Source of the DNA: Spodoptera frugiperda
Taxonomy: Eukaryota > Arthropoda > Insecta > Lepidoptera > Noctuidae
Reading direction: 5' to 3'
DNA: 64,000 nt
NCBI RefSeq assembly: GCF_023101765.2
Contig: NC_064235.1
Span: 6,259,501-6,323,500 of the forward strand
The position numbers were made by a program, and so were the translations under genes. This document shows, one piece after another, positions 10,501 to 23,017 of this stretch. The notes under the pieces were generated by a model, which was not told the DNA's origin, did not search any database, and saw only the letters and a program-made list of their open reading frames with translations. Positions within the stretch are counted from its first letter, which is position 1; the number at the start of each line of letters is the position of its first letter.

Positions 10501-12590
10501 GAAAGCTAGTTATTGATAAACTAAACTACACAGTCAAATAACTATGTTTTTGTAATGTAAGTAGTTATTAGTCATATTTTCTGTAACGCAATTACGAATT
10601 CCGTACGTGTATACCTACCTACCTACCTACCTTTACGATTTATCACCGAAACCGCTAATAAGGAAGGATAATAACTAACGCAAAGGTACCGGTTACCGAC
10701 CGGCCTCCTCTATCCGACCATTTTAGTTTATTTACGCTAATTTGTGTATTTATCGCGCGAAAGTCTTGAAATACGCCTTATTCAATACATTAATTCATCA
10801 TTCACCTTCAGTCAAAACTTGGGTTTGTGGGGTTAACGCACATTCCGACTGTCCTGCGAAATATAAAAAAGGTGCAGTTTGCGTAAATTTTCATGCGAAA
10901 AAAACATAAATCAGTGAAATAAAAGATCTCGATTTTGACGATGATCACTCGGGTAAACTAAGAATGTATTTACTTTATGTGATTTATTGGTTCATTGAGT
11001 CCTTATAATTTTAATATGCATACAGAAATTCCATGTTTTTATAGATTTATCGATAAATTAATGTTGGACGGAATAAGGAGCCCTACAAAATGACGACGTA
11101 CCGAATACCGACCAAATTGGTCGGTAAACGGAATTTTAAGGTTTATGAATGACACTAATTTTCTGTAACGTGGATTGTTTTAGGAGTGTTTTGTGATTAG
11201 TTTCTTATTCTTAAAGCTATCCTTAGATATTAGACCGGTATCCGACCTATGCTAACTATAATGGATTCTTTGTAATTTACGTTTCAAATTGACATATTTC
11301 CGATATATTTACGATTCCTTCACAAAGACTTGCTAAAAGTAAACCTTTATATTTTATGTTTATTTCGAAGAATTTCATGAATACGATATTGTTACAACTT
11401 AATAAGTAATAGTAGAGTAGAAAGTAACTAAAAAAATGGTATAAATTTCAGTTAAGACGTTTTATTATACAAATACAGGTTTGGTCGTAGTCTGGATACG
11501 ATTTGTTTCCCTGTCCCTTGTTCCGACTAACTAAGGGAATATAGGTTTTGGTGTTTTTTTTAAATTACATGATAAGCACATCATCGGTAAGTCATCGGGA
11601 TGAACGACAAAAACGTTAGTAATAGGTATAGTACTTGTACGTAATACCTACGACACATAATGTTCCGAAAATAACTACGGAGGTTTATTGTACCTACAAC
11701 CTACAAGTAGTAAAGTAAAATAAAATAAGTACCTACCATATGTACGATACATAGTATGTAATGTATAGGTAGATACATACAAAAGTTTAGTCACGAATTT
11801 ACCTAATTACGTATCTTAACAATAGGTATCTACCTATAGGTACTTAAAGACCATTCGCATTTAACCAATACGAACAATTTCTTTATTAGGCATAATAAAT
11901 TAAGATCGACATGGTGTTGGTAAATCTTATGCTGAAGTACTAGGAAACTTAATTAAAAAATAAGTAACTACCTACACGGTAGGTTGAAAAGTAGACGTCA
12001 CATTGTATGTTCTCTGCTTACGTCTCCGAGTATTAAAAAACGTAATGTTTTGTTAAATTTTAAAATTCATAATCGTAATTTCAGTATCGAATCCAAAAAC
12101 AATGCGTGAATAGTTTTAGAAAGATTGTTGTTTTACGAATTTCTACTCTACTGCTAAGATATAGAGTTGATTTTACAATGTGCGTTTGGGTCGGTCGGAA
12201 TTAGGTTCCTGAGGAGTCGGTATCACGGACATCTGTCGGCAGTCGGTCGGTATACGGGGACTTTAGTATTTTTCCAAGCGTAAGAGTTTAAATCGAAATA
12301 TAGGTACAAAATAGTCGTTAAAGGGCAAAATAATGAACATATTTCTCATTCATAGTTAATATACTTTCGGAAAAGCATTTTTTATTATACGATCTTGAAT
12401 ATTTTGTTTATCTTTTGGAGGATTTTGTTCCGCCGCGCCGATCACCGGACGGTATTCGGTGCATTTGCGTTAGTCATATTCATAACTCGTGATTTTATTG
12501 AATAAAACGCATTTATTGTACTGTAATTGTTAATTACCTGATCAATTACCTTGTAATTAACAAGCTGTGATATTCCACTGCTATGCTACG
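10501..12590. other. slik: Intron 1 of slik, mostly unique sequence
   Basis: The longest stretch of intron 1 without obvious family A or B copies. It holds a short CTAC tetranucleotide run (10612-10632). A loosely repeated ACCGACC/GGTCGGT motif recurs at about 10690, 11110, 12190 and 12240. No exon is supported. Confidence 0.4.
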
Positions 12591-12599
12591 GAATTCTGA

Positions 12600-13270
12600 T
12601 CCGGAGCTGCGGACTTATTTATGGGACAAGCCCGCCACAACCTCCCACACCGCTGCAAGTCCTGTGCACCAGGATCTACAGTAGATACAAACATGAAAAT
12701 ACCGGAACACTGGAGTCCGGCGCGTCCCAGGGACATGAATGACTGTCTTGGATCAAAGGAGCTGCGGACTACCTAGCGGGTTTACCGGGGCTCCGACTCG
12801 AAAAGCAGGAGTAGGAACGCGGTGATATCAATAGAACTTAAAACATGGTAAATATCCCGTTTTAAGTTGTAATGATATTACTAGGCCATGTCAGTTTAAA
12901 AACCTATTAGAACGGGGTGGTTTTTATTCAGTACCTAACTGCCATACTCAGAGATATTTGATGATTACTTAAACTATTCCTTAGTAACGATTTTGTAACG
13001 AAAACTATTGCTAAGAACTGGGTTAAGTTAACCATTAATAACTCTGATTACGGTAGTAACAGTCTGACACTCCCTCTCGCCTTGCCCAAGGCGAGAGAAG
13101 TCAGCTGCAGACTACCTAGCGGGTTTACCGGGGCTCCGGCTCGAAAAGCAGGAGTCAGAACGGGGTGGTTTTTAGTCAGTAAGAGTCTGACACTCCCTCT
13201 CGCCTCGCCCAAGGCGGGAGAAGTCATTGGAAAATTTTCCCCCATCAAGAAAAAAAGAAGGTTAAAATGT
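12600..13270 (+). mobile_element. Cluster of family A repeats and MITE pieces
   Basis: A broken family A copy begins at 12600 (CCGGAGCTGCGGACT). A second piece at 12760-12830 is interrupted by a copy of the GGGATATTTACCATG repeat (12836-12905). After a partial palindromic MITE (12945-13065) there is a tandem pair of family A sequence at 13066-13255, the latter with CTCGCCTCGCCCAAGGCGGG. The arrangement shows repeated insertion into the same place. Confidence 0.65.
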
Positions 13271-13481
13271 AATGAGGAGTTAAACTTGACCTACAGCTCT
13301 ATTGACACACAGACGGATCGAAGGTCGTTTGTTCGTATATAAAACACGTATTCGCAAGTTTTATTTTTATCTTAATAGCTTTGCTACGTACTGTTTTCGC
13401 TGTGTAGTAGTGATGCGATGATATTATGTATCTTACGAGATGCTTCTTTGAGCTATTTCTAGTCTTTTTTATGATAGTAAG

Positions 13482-13790
13482 TAGTTAAGCTGGTAAACGA
13501 GCAGATAGATCATCTGATGGTAAGCAATCGCTGCTGCCCATGGACACTTGAAACATTGGAGGAGTTACAAATGTGTTGCCGGCTTTTTGGGGGTTAGGAA
13601 TTTAAGGGTTGTTGGGGAATCGGGGCTTTAGAAGCTTGGTAAAGGTGGTAACTGGGCCTCCGGTAGCCTCACACAACGAAATAAAACGGAAGCGTTGTTT
13701 TACGTCGGTTTTCTGTGAGGCCATGGTATCACTCCGGTCGGGCCGGTCCATTGCATATGCCAAAGCATGGCTCTCCCACACTTAAAGTTA
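13482..13790 (+). mobile_element. Family B repeat, near full length
   Basis: Runs from AGCTGGTAAACGAGCAGATA through TTGCCGGCTTTTTGGG and GGGAATCGGGG to AGCATGGCTCTCCCACAC. One of the most complete copies, useful for defining the family ends. Confidence 0.8.
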
Positions 13791-15540
13791 GTCTAACTTA
13801 AAACTTATATCAATACGTTCATTGTCTTTTAATTTCGCTTAGACAAACGTTTATAAATTTCATCTAAAACTGGCTTCAGCATGCGGCTTCACCCCTGATA
13901 ATTTAAGACAAAAAATAGCCTATGTGTTATTCCAGACCATAATCTACCTGTGTCCCAAATTTCATTCCGATCCCTTCAACCGTTTTGACGTGATTGAGTA
14001 ACAAACTCACAAACATTTGCGTTTATAATTCAAATTAGTGAGTTAGCATGGCCCTCATCCTACCTGCCTTATCCCATTCGTCAGAGGCGTGGCCAAAACT
14101 GCACACTTCACATGCATATCTGCTATCTACAGCTGACATGCGCATTACAAACTACTGGGAGACATACCATATTGATTTTAGTCGCCTCCCGATTCTCGTA
14201 AAACTCACAGTGCATAAAAATTGCAATGCAGCGAAGCCAATCCTTGGATTTTGAAAATATGCCTGGAGTCTTTACGTCCGATCGGATTAAGGTATGTGTG
14301 ATTAGTTTAAGCTTCAGATTAATATTGATACGTGATTAACTGATTGCTTACCATCAGGTGATCCGTCTGCTCGTTTACTCCATATTTGATTAAAATTATC
14401 TCATGTGAATTGGAGTTGAATGTTTAAAATACCCATTTAAATAAAGTGTAAACACGATAATTGCCAAGGTTGCGTGATTCGGGAGCTGCGGACTGCCTAG
14501 AGGGTTACCGGGGCTCCGGCTCGAAAAGCAGGAGTAGGAACGGGGTGGTTTTTAGTCAGTAAGAGTCTAACACTCCCTCTCACCTCGCCCAAGGCAGAAG
14601 AAGCCATTGGATGATTTTCTCAATCTTCATATCTCTAGCCCCCATAAGGTTGGCAACGCATTTGTAATTCCTCTGGCATTGCGAGTGTCCATGGGCGATT
14701 CCCAATTGCTTAGTGTTAGGTGAGCAGATTGGTCACCTGGGCGCTTACTCTTGAAACCAATTTCAGTGTCAATGCAATTTCAATCTCATTAATTTTTTAA
14801 TGTTAAAACTATCCTACAACCCCAATCGTACCTGTTAAAATAGCATTCGGAATACGAAATTTAACGTCAAACTCATTATCTACCATTTAGTTTATTCAAT
14901 ATCCACGCAATACGGATGCAATGAGCGCTAGTGTTGCAAGTCAAGAGTACGAAATATCATGATATCAATGTTGATCGGTCGAAATGGATTCAAGAGTAAG
15001 GGATGTGCCACCGACTTCACTACTATCGATAAATCGCATACTCGAGCTGCGCATCTTCCTCGCCCAGCTACATAGCTTAGTATCAGTGAAAACGGTCACA
15101 TAGTTTCACTACTTAGCTAAATCTTCGTAGCATTGCTACATACCACATGTCTGGTGGAAAAGCACCCTAAGCCGCCTAATCAGTAAGCTCGTTTGCCGTC
15201 CCATGTCATATAAAATATGTTACTTGAGTATTTTTAGCTTAGGTGATAGTCCTAAATACCTGATTGCAAAATTACTTCTAATCTAATGTCCCTAATACGG
15301 AATGTATAATTTTACAATACGGTATCAACGTGTGTGATAATTGATAACAGGTACATTCCTTTGTATGATAACTGCATTACCTATTACAATTAATCATTTA
15401 AGCGTGTGTGACATACTAATTTGTTCGATCTTATCTTTAAATGTACTCACTAAAGAGATAGGACGGGTGTTCAGTACATTTCAGATGTATGAATGTGATG
15501 GAAGCTAAAGAAGTTTGTAAGGAGAGTAGTAGTAGTTTTA
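13791..15540. other. slik: Intron 1 of slik, repeats and unique sequence
   Basis: Holds an RTE-like tail at 13860-14030 (CAAATTTCATTCCGATCCC), a family A copy on plus at 14475-14625, short family B fragments near 14340-14380 and 14645-14730, and the CATAGCTTAG-containing MITE end at 15050-15170. No coding exon seen. Confidence 0.5.
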
Positions 15541-15542
15541 GT

Positions 15543-15990
15543 GTGAGAGAGCAATGCTTCGGCACGAATGGGCCGGCTCGACCGGAGTGATATCACTGCC
15601 TCACAGAAAACCGATGTAAAGCAACGCTTCCGTTGTGCGAGTGACGTTACCGAAGGCCCAAATACTCATTCCCAATCTCCGAGTCCCTAATAACGACCCT
15701 TAAATTCTTAACCTCCAAAAGGCAACGCACTTGTAACGCCTCCGCTGCTTCGATGTAAGGAGGAGGACATGTAGCGCGATAGAGGAGTGTAGGAGGAATT
15801 CCCTTTTTTTAAGGGGGAAAATCATCCAATGACTTTTCCCGCCTTGGGCGAGGCGAGAGGGAGCGTCAGACTCTTACTGTCTAAAAACTACCCCGTTCCT
15901 ACTTCTGCCCTTCGAGCCAGATCCCCGGTAAACCCGCTAGGTAGTCCGCAGCTCCGGATCAGGGCATCAGCCCTACTGGGAGGAGTAATT
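15543..15990 (-). mobile_element. Family B then family A repeat, both reversed
   Basis: 15543-15745 is family B (GAGAGAGCAATGCTTCGGCA at the left). 15805-15965 is family A reversed (GACTTTTCCCGCCTTGGGCG to GGTAGTCCGCAGCTCCGGAT), continuing into the rarer 5' part GGGCATCAGCCCTACTGGG. Confidence 0.75.
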
Positions 15991-17143
15991 AATTCCCTAG
16001 GATTTTTTTTAAGGAAATAAAATTTAGGTTTTTGTGTACTTACTAAAATTGGGGGCAAAAAATAGCTAGTTTCTCATGTAAACTACCGGAAATGTACGAA
16101 ATATTTATAGTACGTATACGTGAGGCGTTATTTAGCATGATGACGTCACGCCTGCGTGTTGAAAAGTAAAAGTTTTTTTGTTTTAAACTTGATCGGTTTA
16201 CGCGTGTCACTTAGTTTTTAAGTGATCAATGGACATTGTTAGATATTTAAACGGGATTTGTCTTTATGTTTGTATCTCGAAAACGGCTGTGTCGATGTCG
16301 GTGTGATTTTGTAGCTGTTTATGTTTTAAATAAACTTGTTTAGGGAACACTATCATTAGAACTTAAGACGGGATATTTACCATTATTATTTATGTCTATG
16401 AGTTTCTGATATTTCAGCACTGTTGCGAGCTCCAAGATCACGGATGAACTGATCACGGATGAATTTCTATGGGTTTATTTATTAAAAGTAAACTTAAAAT
16501 CACACCCACTTTGGTGTAGTGCACCAAAACATATCTTGTCTGGCTTAGCTATTTAAGAGAGTAAAGCTTACGAGCGGTCTTAAGAGCTGGATTAGGAGCG
16601 GTTGGTAAAAACTGCCAAAAGCCTCTCAAAACTTTTAAACGGCCTCAACAGCCTAGTTTTTCGAAAAAAAAATAGTTCTCTAAAACAATTTAGATGACGT
16701 CAAATAATAAAGCTAGTGCGGCCGATAACGGGTCCAGCTCGACTCGGAATGCGACTCGGATCTGTGTCATTTTGTACGTGTGCCGCCTGCACTCTGCTTG
16801 ACCGTTTCGCGAGCTTTGCGTTTACGCATCTTTTGTAGGTAAAATTTTGTTGCAAAACAACCGCGCATCGCATTGTTAAAAATACATCTAACTATAAGCG
16901 GAATGATAAGTAAATCTTTTGTATTGTTAGTGTAAAATTTAGTTGCATATGTGAAGTTTATTGGTCTGTTTTTATTTAAAAAATCTTGTATATGTGTTAT
17001 GTTTTTTTGAGCTATGATTTGCGAAGCGGGTTTACGTAGGTACTTCGAGACATTTAATGATTACTTAAACTAGTCCTTAGTAACGATTTTGTTCTGAAAA
17101 CAATTGCTAAGGACTGGGTTAAGTAACTCTTAAATCCAACTGT
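15991..17143. other. slik: Intron 1 of slik, repeat fragments
   Basis: Contains a GACGGGATATTTACCAT repeat at 16350-16470 (ends near ATCACGGATGAACTGATCAC). One arm of the palindromic MITE with core TTAGTAACGATTTTGTTCT lies at 17045-17130. The rest is AT-rich with no exon seen. Confidence 0.45.
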
Positions 17144-17450
17144 GGGAGAGAGCCACGCTTCGGCACGAATGGGCTGGCTAAACCGGAGTGATACCACGGC
17201 CGACCTCACAGAAAACCGTCGTGAAACGATCAACGCATGCTTTGTGCTGGGTTGTGTGAGTGAGGTTACCGGAGGCCCAATTATCTTCCTTCCCAATCTT
17301 CCCAATCTCCAACAAACCTTAAATCCCTAACCCCGAAAAGGTCGGCAACGCACTTAACGCCTCTATAATTTCGGGTGTCCATGGGCAGCAGCAATTGCTT
17401 ACCATCAGGTGATTCGTCCGCTCTTTTACCGGCTTATATTATAAAACAAC
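17144..17450 (-). mobile_element. Family B repeat
   Basis: Left end TGTGGGAGAGAGCCACGC, right end TTTTACCGGCTTATATTATA. A small internal insertion at 17225-17250 (AACGATCAACGCATGCTTTG) distinguishes it from its relatives. Confidence 0.75.
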
Positions 17451-17802
17451 AATTAAGCCACGTCCCAACCTCGAATAAGGTCGATCAACTAACAGAAACA
17501 CGTGTCGTCCCTCCCTCTATTTTACCTGACTACAAGTACTGTTGCTAGGCCCATAAATTAGGCTCAGAATGTTCCAAGGGCGTTGCTATGGTGACCGTTG
17601 CTAAGCAACCAGGTGGTGAGATGGTTTACGTATCGATTCTCTGCTAATAAAAGCTGTGTAGGTAGTTTCAGATGGTTTTGGGCTGTTTTTCTTTGGGTGG
17701 TCTGAAAGTGAAAGCTTATGTGTTATTGTTAAGGTTTAATTTTGAATGGCCTGATTTTGATAGTCTAGGATTATAGCCAATCCAGAGAATGTTAAAGACT
17801 GC

Positions 17803-18005
17803 TTTTTTTTAAGGGCGGAAAATCATCCAATATCTTCTCTCGCATTGGGAGAGAGGGAGTCCTCTCTCAGAAGTCTGACTCCTACTGAATAAAAACCACC
17901 CCGTTCCTACTCCTGCTTTTCGAACCGGAGCCTGGTTTACCGAGCCGGGTTTACCGGGGTAAACCCGCTAGGTAGTCCGCAGCTCCGGATAGTCCGCAGC
18001 TCCGG
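17803..18005 (-). mobile_element. Family A repeat, reversed, with short internal duplications
   Basis: Begins with a T-run (complement of the A-rich tail) and ends GGTAGTCCGCAGCTCCGGAT, followed at once by a second AGTCCGCAGCTCCGGAT. The 17935-17965 region also repeats TTTACCG twice. Such stuttering suggests slippage during target-primed reverse transcription. Confidence 0.75.
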
Positions 18006-18084
18006 ATATTAAAGACTGCTTAGGACAGGATTCTGGTTTCATTTAGAAAGCCCGCAACGGATTTGTAACTCAGGCGTTGCGACT

Positions 18085-18190
18085 TTTAGGGAACAGTGAG
18101 TAAAGTTCCCTAAGAAAAGGAGGATCCTCCGAACATGCGTGGCAATCATACCTGGCGGGCTTTCTGCCCAACTATTGTTCGTTACAGACG
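18085..18190. mobile_element. 5' half of a 236-bp structured repeat
   Basis: Shares the start TTTAGGGAACAG, the GTTCCCTAA return arm, GGAGGATCCTCC and CTGGCGGGCTTTCTGCCC with the full copies at 43266-43501 and 49378-49613. It then diverges after about 100 bases. The third known copy in the window. Confidence 0.7.
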
Positions 18191-19390
18191 AGTCACATTC
18201 ATATTATAAGGTATATTAAAAAAATAATAATAATAAGGATATCGTTACAGACGTTCCAGACAGTCGACAGTGTTAGAAAATAAAGTATTTAGTCACAATT
18301 ATGGGCTCCGTCGGGCACAGCAAATTATAAAATTCGTAGGAGAGAGGAAGAGCGTTTAGTATTATGTATGTTTTATAGAAATAAACGGTCAAAATTAAAA
18401 ATACTACTATCTGGTTGATATTTTCAACTCAAAACGAACAAACACCGATTTAATATCTATTATGTAGATCTATATATTAAAATGTAACTCATTTACAAAG
18501 CAGATTCTGATGACATCGACACCGCGGATGACCTGCATATCGGGCCGGTCGGTCAACGGTAACACGCATCGGATGGGCTCGGATTCCGACCGAATATGCT
18601 AATCGATAACAATCGGACCGGTTTGTTTGGTGATAACGAGAACTGGTGATATATGGATTTTGAGTTGTTTGTTGGACGAAATATAAAGCCAAAAGTAAAA
18701 TATTTTTAGGGTTCAGTACTAGTTTGCTTTACGTTTAACGAGATCGAAACGAGAGTGCGTTTGGCGTTCTGATTGGTTGGTTTATTCCTGCCGGCCAATC
18801 AGAACTTAAATGGGGTACTTCAAGAAGGAAGTAAATACGTATGTTTCTTAAGGGTCGGCAAAACGCATGTAATGCCCCAAGTGTTGTAACCACTTACCAT
18901 CAGGTGGGCCGTGTGCTTTCTTGTCACCGTCGTGGTATAAAAAAATACAGAATGCGAACGTGGTCTCGTTTCGATTTAACGTGAAGCAAACTTATAGTTA
19001 CGAACGGTACTGATTGATTGGTTCATTGAAGCCTGCCATTTCTTTCATTCTACATATTCTCTATATTTCTAACCACTGCTAGACACCATCAACTCCTCAC
19101 AACCCCCCAAACAACAAACTCTCCCTTCACTCACATGGTGTTCACAACTCTATACGCCCCCATAAGTCCATGGTAATGTTTAACGGGACCAAATAACATG
19201 GCCACCATGTTTATACATGCTTCTGATTACAATTAGCATCGGTTCAGCTAATTGGACGATGAATATTTATAGTGAATACTTTATTATCTACCTGTGTGTC
19301 GATGTAGTTAGTTGTAGTGTTATTATTAGGTTGTAGGATATTTAGATTATTGCTTAGTTCAGTAGCGAAAAGGAAATCTTTGTAATATGA
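18191..19390. other. slik: Intron 1 of slik, unique sequence plus one MITE
   Basis: A TIR-type element of about 275 bases lies at 18710-18985 (left TAGTTTGCTTTACGTTTAAC, right complement ending near GTGAAGCAAAC). It carries the TCTGATTGGTTGGTTTAT segment shared with 30995-31035, 46710-46930 and 54490-54630. No coding exon seen elsewhere. Confidence 0.5.
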
Positions 19391-19394
19391 ATGT

Positions 19395-19680
19395 GAATTG
19401 GTGGTCGTGGTGACCCGGTGGTTTAAGACGCTCGCTTCTCATGCATGAGAGTGCGGGTTTGAAACCTACCAACAGCAAGTACCAATGTGACATTTTCTGA
19501 GTTATAATTATGTACTTTCTAAGATTATTTAGACACCACTGACTAACGGTGAAGGAAAACATCATGAGGAAGTCCAGGATTCCGAATTTCCAATTATAAG
19601 TGCTCAAACCTTCTTCGTGCGAGAAGAGGCCTTTGGTCAGCAGGCCGCTGCTGACCGAGACATAGGCTATTGATGTGATG
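19395..19680 (+). mobile_element. tRNA-derived SINE
   Basis: The head (GGTGACCCGGTGGTTTAAGA, then GTGCGGGTTTGAAACC as B-box-like motif) is followed by a body with TTATGTACTTTCTAAGATTA and a tail with GAAGAGGCCTTTGGTCAGCA. The tRNA-like part is degenerate and has no CCA-type 3' end, so it is a SINE and not a tRNA gene. Confidence 0.7.
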
Positions 19681-19829
19681 TGAATGTAAATAGTGATTGA
19701 TTGTTGTTCTATCCTATCGCATCAGAGTGGGCTGTGGAAACCGCAAGGAGTTACCGTGCTCCGGCTCGAAGCAGGAGTTGGAATGCGTTGGTTTATAGTC
19801 AGTAAGAGTCTGACATATCTCGCCTCATT

Positions 19830-20110
19830 TAGATGTGGGAGAGCCATGCTTCGGCACGAACGAGCTGTCTTGACTGGAGTGATACCACGGCCTCACAGAA
19901 AACTGACGTGAAACAACGCTTACGTTGTGTGAGTGAGGTTATCAGAGGCCCAATTATCCCCATTCCCAATCTTTTCAAACTCCAACAACTTTTAAATTCT
20001 TAACCCCCAAAAGACCGGCAACGCACTTATAACGCTTCTGATGTTTCGAGTGTCCATGAGCGGTGGCGATTGCTTACAATCAGGTGATCCGCCGGCTCGT
20101 TTCCCAACTT
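19830..20110 (-). mobile_element. Family B repeat
   Basis: Left end TGTGGGAGAGCCATGCTTCG, right end near GATCCGCCGGCTCGTTTCCC. A family A fragment with TTTATAGTCAGTAAGAGTC abuts it on the left (19745-19825). Confidence 0.75.
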
Positions 20111-21264
20111 ATCAGTCACTTCTAAATACGTCTCATCACTCTACCGTGCGGTGCACAAAAATCATCCGACACTATTAATATACGTTATATAAATGGCTCA
20201 ACAATTGATTCATAGCTACGTCACAGTTGACTCTTGACAAACATTAGGTCATTTTGTATGAATATCTATGTGTTTCTTCGTAATACATATTATGTATAAT
20301 GATTTATGTAAAATTCTTAGAGAACATTTTCATCATCAGTGATGTACTATGTTGTGTTACGTTGCTGTGGATGCGTTTGGCTTCCACCAAACATATTCAT
20401 TGGTACACATAGCTTAACACTGGTGGAAACGGACTCAGCTATGATTTTTATATGGAAAGATGTGTGCTATCGATACATAACATACTTGAGCTGCGCATCT
20501 TCCTCGCACCCAGCTACATAGCTTAGTATCAGTGGAAATGGTCATATAGTTTTTCATAGCATATCTATTAAACAACCCTTAAATTCCTGGGCCCCAAACA
20601 GTCAATGCAATTGGTTACAATTGCGTTGCCGACTATTTTTTTTGCCAGAGGTATTAGCCTCTGGTGTTTCTAGTCTCCATGGACGGCGACGCTTCCTTAC
20701 CGGCTCAGATGATCCGTCTGCTTGTTTACCGGCTTATACCATAAAAAAATATTATGAATTAATTCTGGTTGCCGTCCAAACGTTACAATGTAACCCGATC
20801 TATCCACACGACGCCGGTAAACATCCCAATATCTTAACGCTATCGTAATTACGGGGGTAAACACAAATACCGGTGACGTAGCCGCCGCCGCTGAGTATTC
20901 GGTGACATCATGCCGCCGTGTAGCGTAGGGTGTGGCTCAAGTTGTGAGAGCGAATCGTCTTCAATGTCATCGTGTCCGGATGTGGATTGTGATGATCGTC
21001 CTTTTTTTTTAAATTATGTTTCTGATAGAAATATGTGCTGCTGTCTGTCTATCCTGTTAATGTTGTAAATGCGAAAGTTTCTTGGTATATTTGTTTGTTG
21101 TTGCTCTGGTTCGAAAAACATGAGTAGGAATGCTGTGGTTTTTAGTCAGTTAGAGTCTGACACACATCCATAAAAATAAAACTTCCTCTTGTTTCGTCCA
21201 AGGCGGGAGACGAAGAGAAGAGGCATTGGATAATTTCCCCCTCAAAAAAGCGCTCTTTTTAATG
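20111..21264. other. slik: Intron 1 of slik, MITE and repeat fragments
   Basis: 20340-20560 holds a MITE with CATAGCTTAACACTGGTGG and CTACATAGCTTAGTATCAG. 20575-20745 is a family B copy (minus). 21095-21245 is a diverged family A copy (plus). No exon seen. Confidence 0.5.
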
Positions 21265-21555
21265 CAATAAGTTGATAAACGAGCAGACGGATCACCTAAC
21301 GGTTAGCAATCGCTGCAGCCCATGAATACCCGAAATACCAAAGTCGTTACAAGTGCGTTGTCGGCCTTTTCGGAGTTGGGAATTTAAGGATTGTTGGGGA
21401 ATCGGGGTTGAAAAGATTGGGATTATGGTATTTGGGCCTCCTGTAACCTCACTCACACAAAGCAAGCGTTGTCTGACGTCGGGTTTTCTGTGAAACCGTG
21501 GTATCACTCCGGTCGAGCCGACCCATTCATGCCAAAGCATGGCTCTCCGACAGTT
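21265..21555 (+). mobile_element. Family B repeat, near full length
   Basis: Runs from TGATAAACGAGCAGACGGAT to AGCATGGCTCTCCGACAG, with the GTTGGGGAATCGGGG centre and the CACTCCGGTCGAGCC segment intact. Confidence 0.8.
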
Positions 21556-21836
21556 ATACTTAACTCCCTGCGACCTTTAATTAGACTATCTATATATCGC
21601 CTTCACTTATTCACTTGTACCACGCCCCACAACGAATTAAGAAACAGATCGCGTTCATTCGGCTCGTCTTGCAATTGGCACATCTGTCCGTCTGAGGATC
21701 GTCTCCGAGCTTAATACGGTTGTTTTGGCCTTTCCGTCTTTATTTCGATATGTTCACGGTCACAAAGTAGGTTTGCGAAACGATTTTTTTTTTATATAAG
21801 AGATGATAGTTCCAAAAGAAAAATATATTTAGATAC

Positions 21837-21886
21837 GAATTACGAGACAAAGCCCAACACCCCTGTTGGGCTTTGTCTCGTAATTC
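21837..21886. repeat. Perfect 22-bp inverted repeat with 6-base loop
   Basis: The arm GAATTACGAGACAAAGCCC plus AAC (21837-21858) is followed by the loop ACCCCT and the exact reverse complement (21865-21886). A transcript would form a very stable hairpin. There is no T-run suited to a bacterial terminator, and it does not look like a known transposon end. Confidence 0.85.
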
Positions 21887-22139
21887 CGAAGTATTTGTTC
21901 AATAAAATAAAACTTATGAGTTTAAAATTTTGCGGCGCGTTCTGCGCGCCTGTTGCGGGTTTACCGAAGCTCCAGCTCAAAAAACTACCGAATTACGGAT
22001 ATTTTTTCCGTTGCTTGGCAGCTATTGCCGAAAGCCTCTGAGCATTCTAGTGTTTGTTAATTAGGTCTAATTTAATCTTCAATTAAGTAGACAATGTGAT
22101 GTAATTAAAAGACATTTACATGTAGTGCGTGTAGCGTCT

Positions 22140-22300
22140 TATTTGGATGAAAATCATCTAATGACTTCTCTCGCCTTGGGCGAGGTGAGAGGAAGTGTCA
22201 GACTCTTACTGACTAAAAACCACCCCGTTCTTACTCTTGCTTTTCGAGCCGGAGCCCCGGTAACCCGCTAGGTAGTCCGCAGCTCCGGTAGTCCGACTGT
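22140..22300 (-). mobile_element. Family A repeat, reversed
   Basis: Reads TGACTTCTCTCGCCTTGGGC through ACCACCCCGTTCTTACTC to GGTAGTCCGCAGCTCCGG. Confidence 0.8.
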
Positions 22301-23015
22301 ACTGCACAGTTCAATCGTAAGGAGAGTAGCGTGCATAAAACGCGACCCCTTTTCCGACCACTCAACGATCCCCACATAGTTTAGAGTAGAGAAACTAGCT
22401 CTATCTATAATGTAGGTAATGTCAATTCTCAAGTATCGCTCGCTTCGACACATATTACCTAACGTGTCGTAATATCGCATACCTGTGCCGATTGGAACCA
22501 CTGCGCCGCACGCGCAAACGTATGTACGTTACACCAAATGCAGGTTTTTATAGTGTCTAGATAACTTGGCTATACCGATTTGATGCTGTTTAAATACTTT
22601 GCGCTTGCAACAGTGCCGAAATATCGGAAACTTATAAAAAAAATTGAAACATAACCCTCCTTCTAGCGCAGTCGGGTAAAAACATGGTAAATGGTTTCAA
22701 GTTTCAATTCTAGTGTTTAAATACTAGCTATTCCTACCTGACTTCTGTTGACCGTAGCGTGATATTTTTATATAGGCTTTCTTTGACTAATAGTCTATAC
22801 AACACAAAACTTAATTCGAACCAGTAGTTCTGGAGATTAACACTTTCAATAAAATAAACTATTCCGTTTACATAATATAATATTAGTATCGATTTTGCTA
22901 AGTACCGGCAACCACGGCTCAAGACGTCGCACACAGAATGTCTACAGATGAACTGATGAAAGGTCGTAGACAATGCAAGTCGCTTACAAAGTTACAACCT
23001 CACCATGATTGAGTC
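22301..23015. other. slik: Intron 1 of slik, unique sequence
   Basis: No exon or known repeat is clear here, apart from RTE-like tail wording at 22740-22870 on the minus strand (complement of TAGTTCCGG... near CCAGTAGTTCTGGAGATTAA). Confidence 0.4.
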
Positions 23016-23017
23016 CT

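Noticed and set aside
13048..13342. Recurrent short frames reading ALGEARGSVRLLL or similar
   Set aside because: They are family A SINE sequence read in one frame, recurring wherever the SINE lies; no evidence of coding selection.
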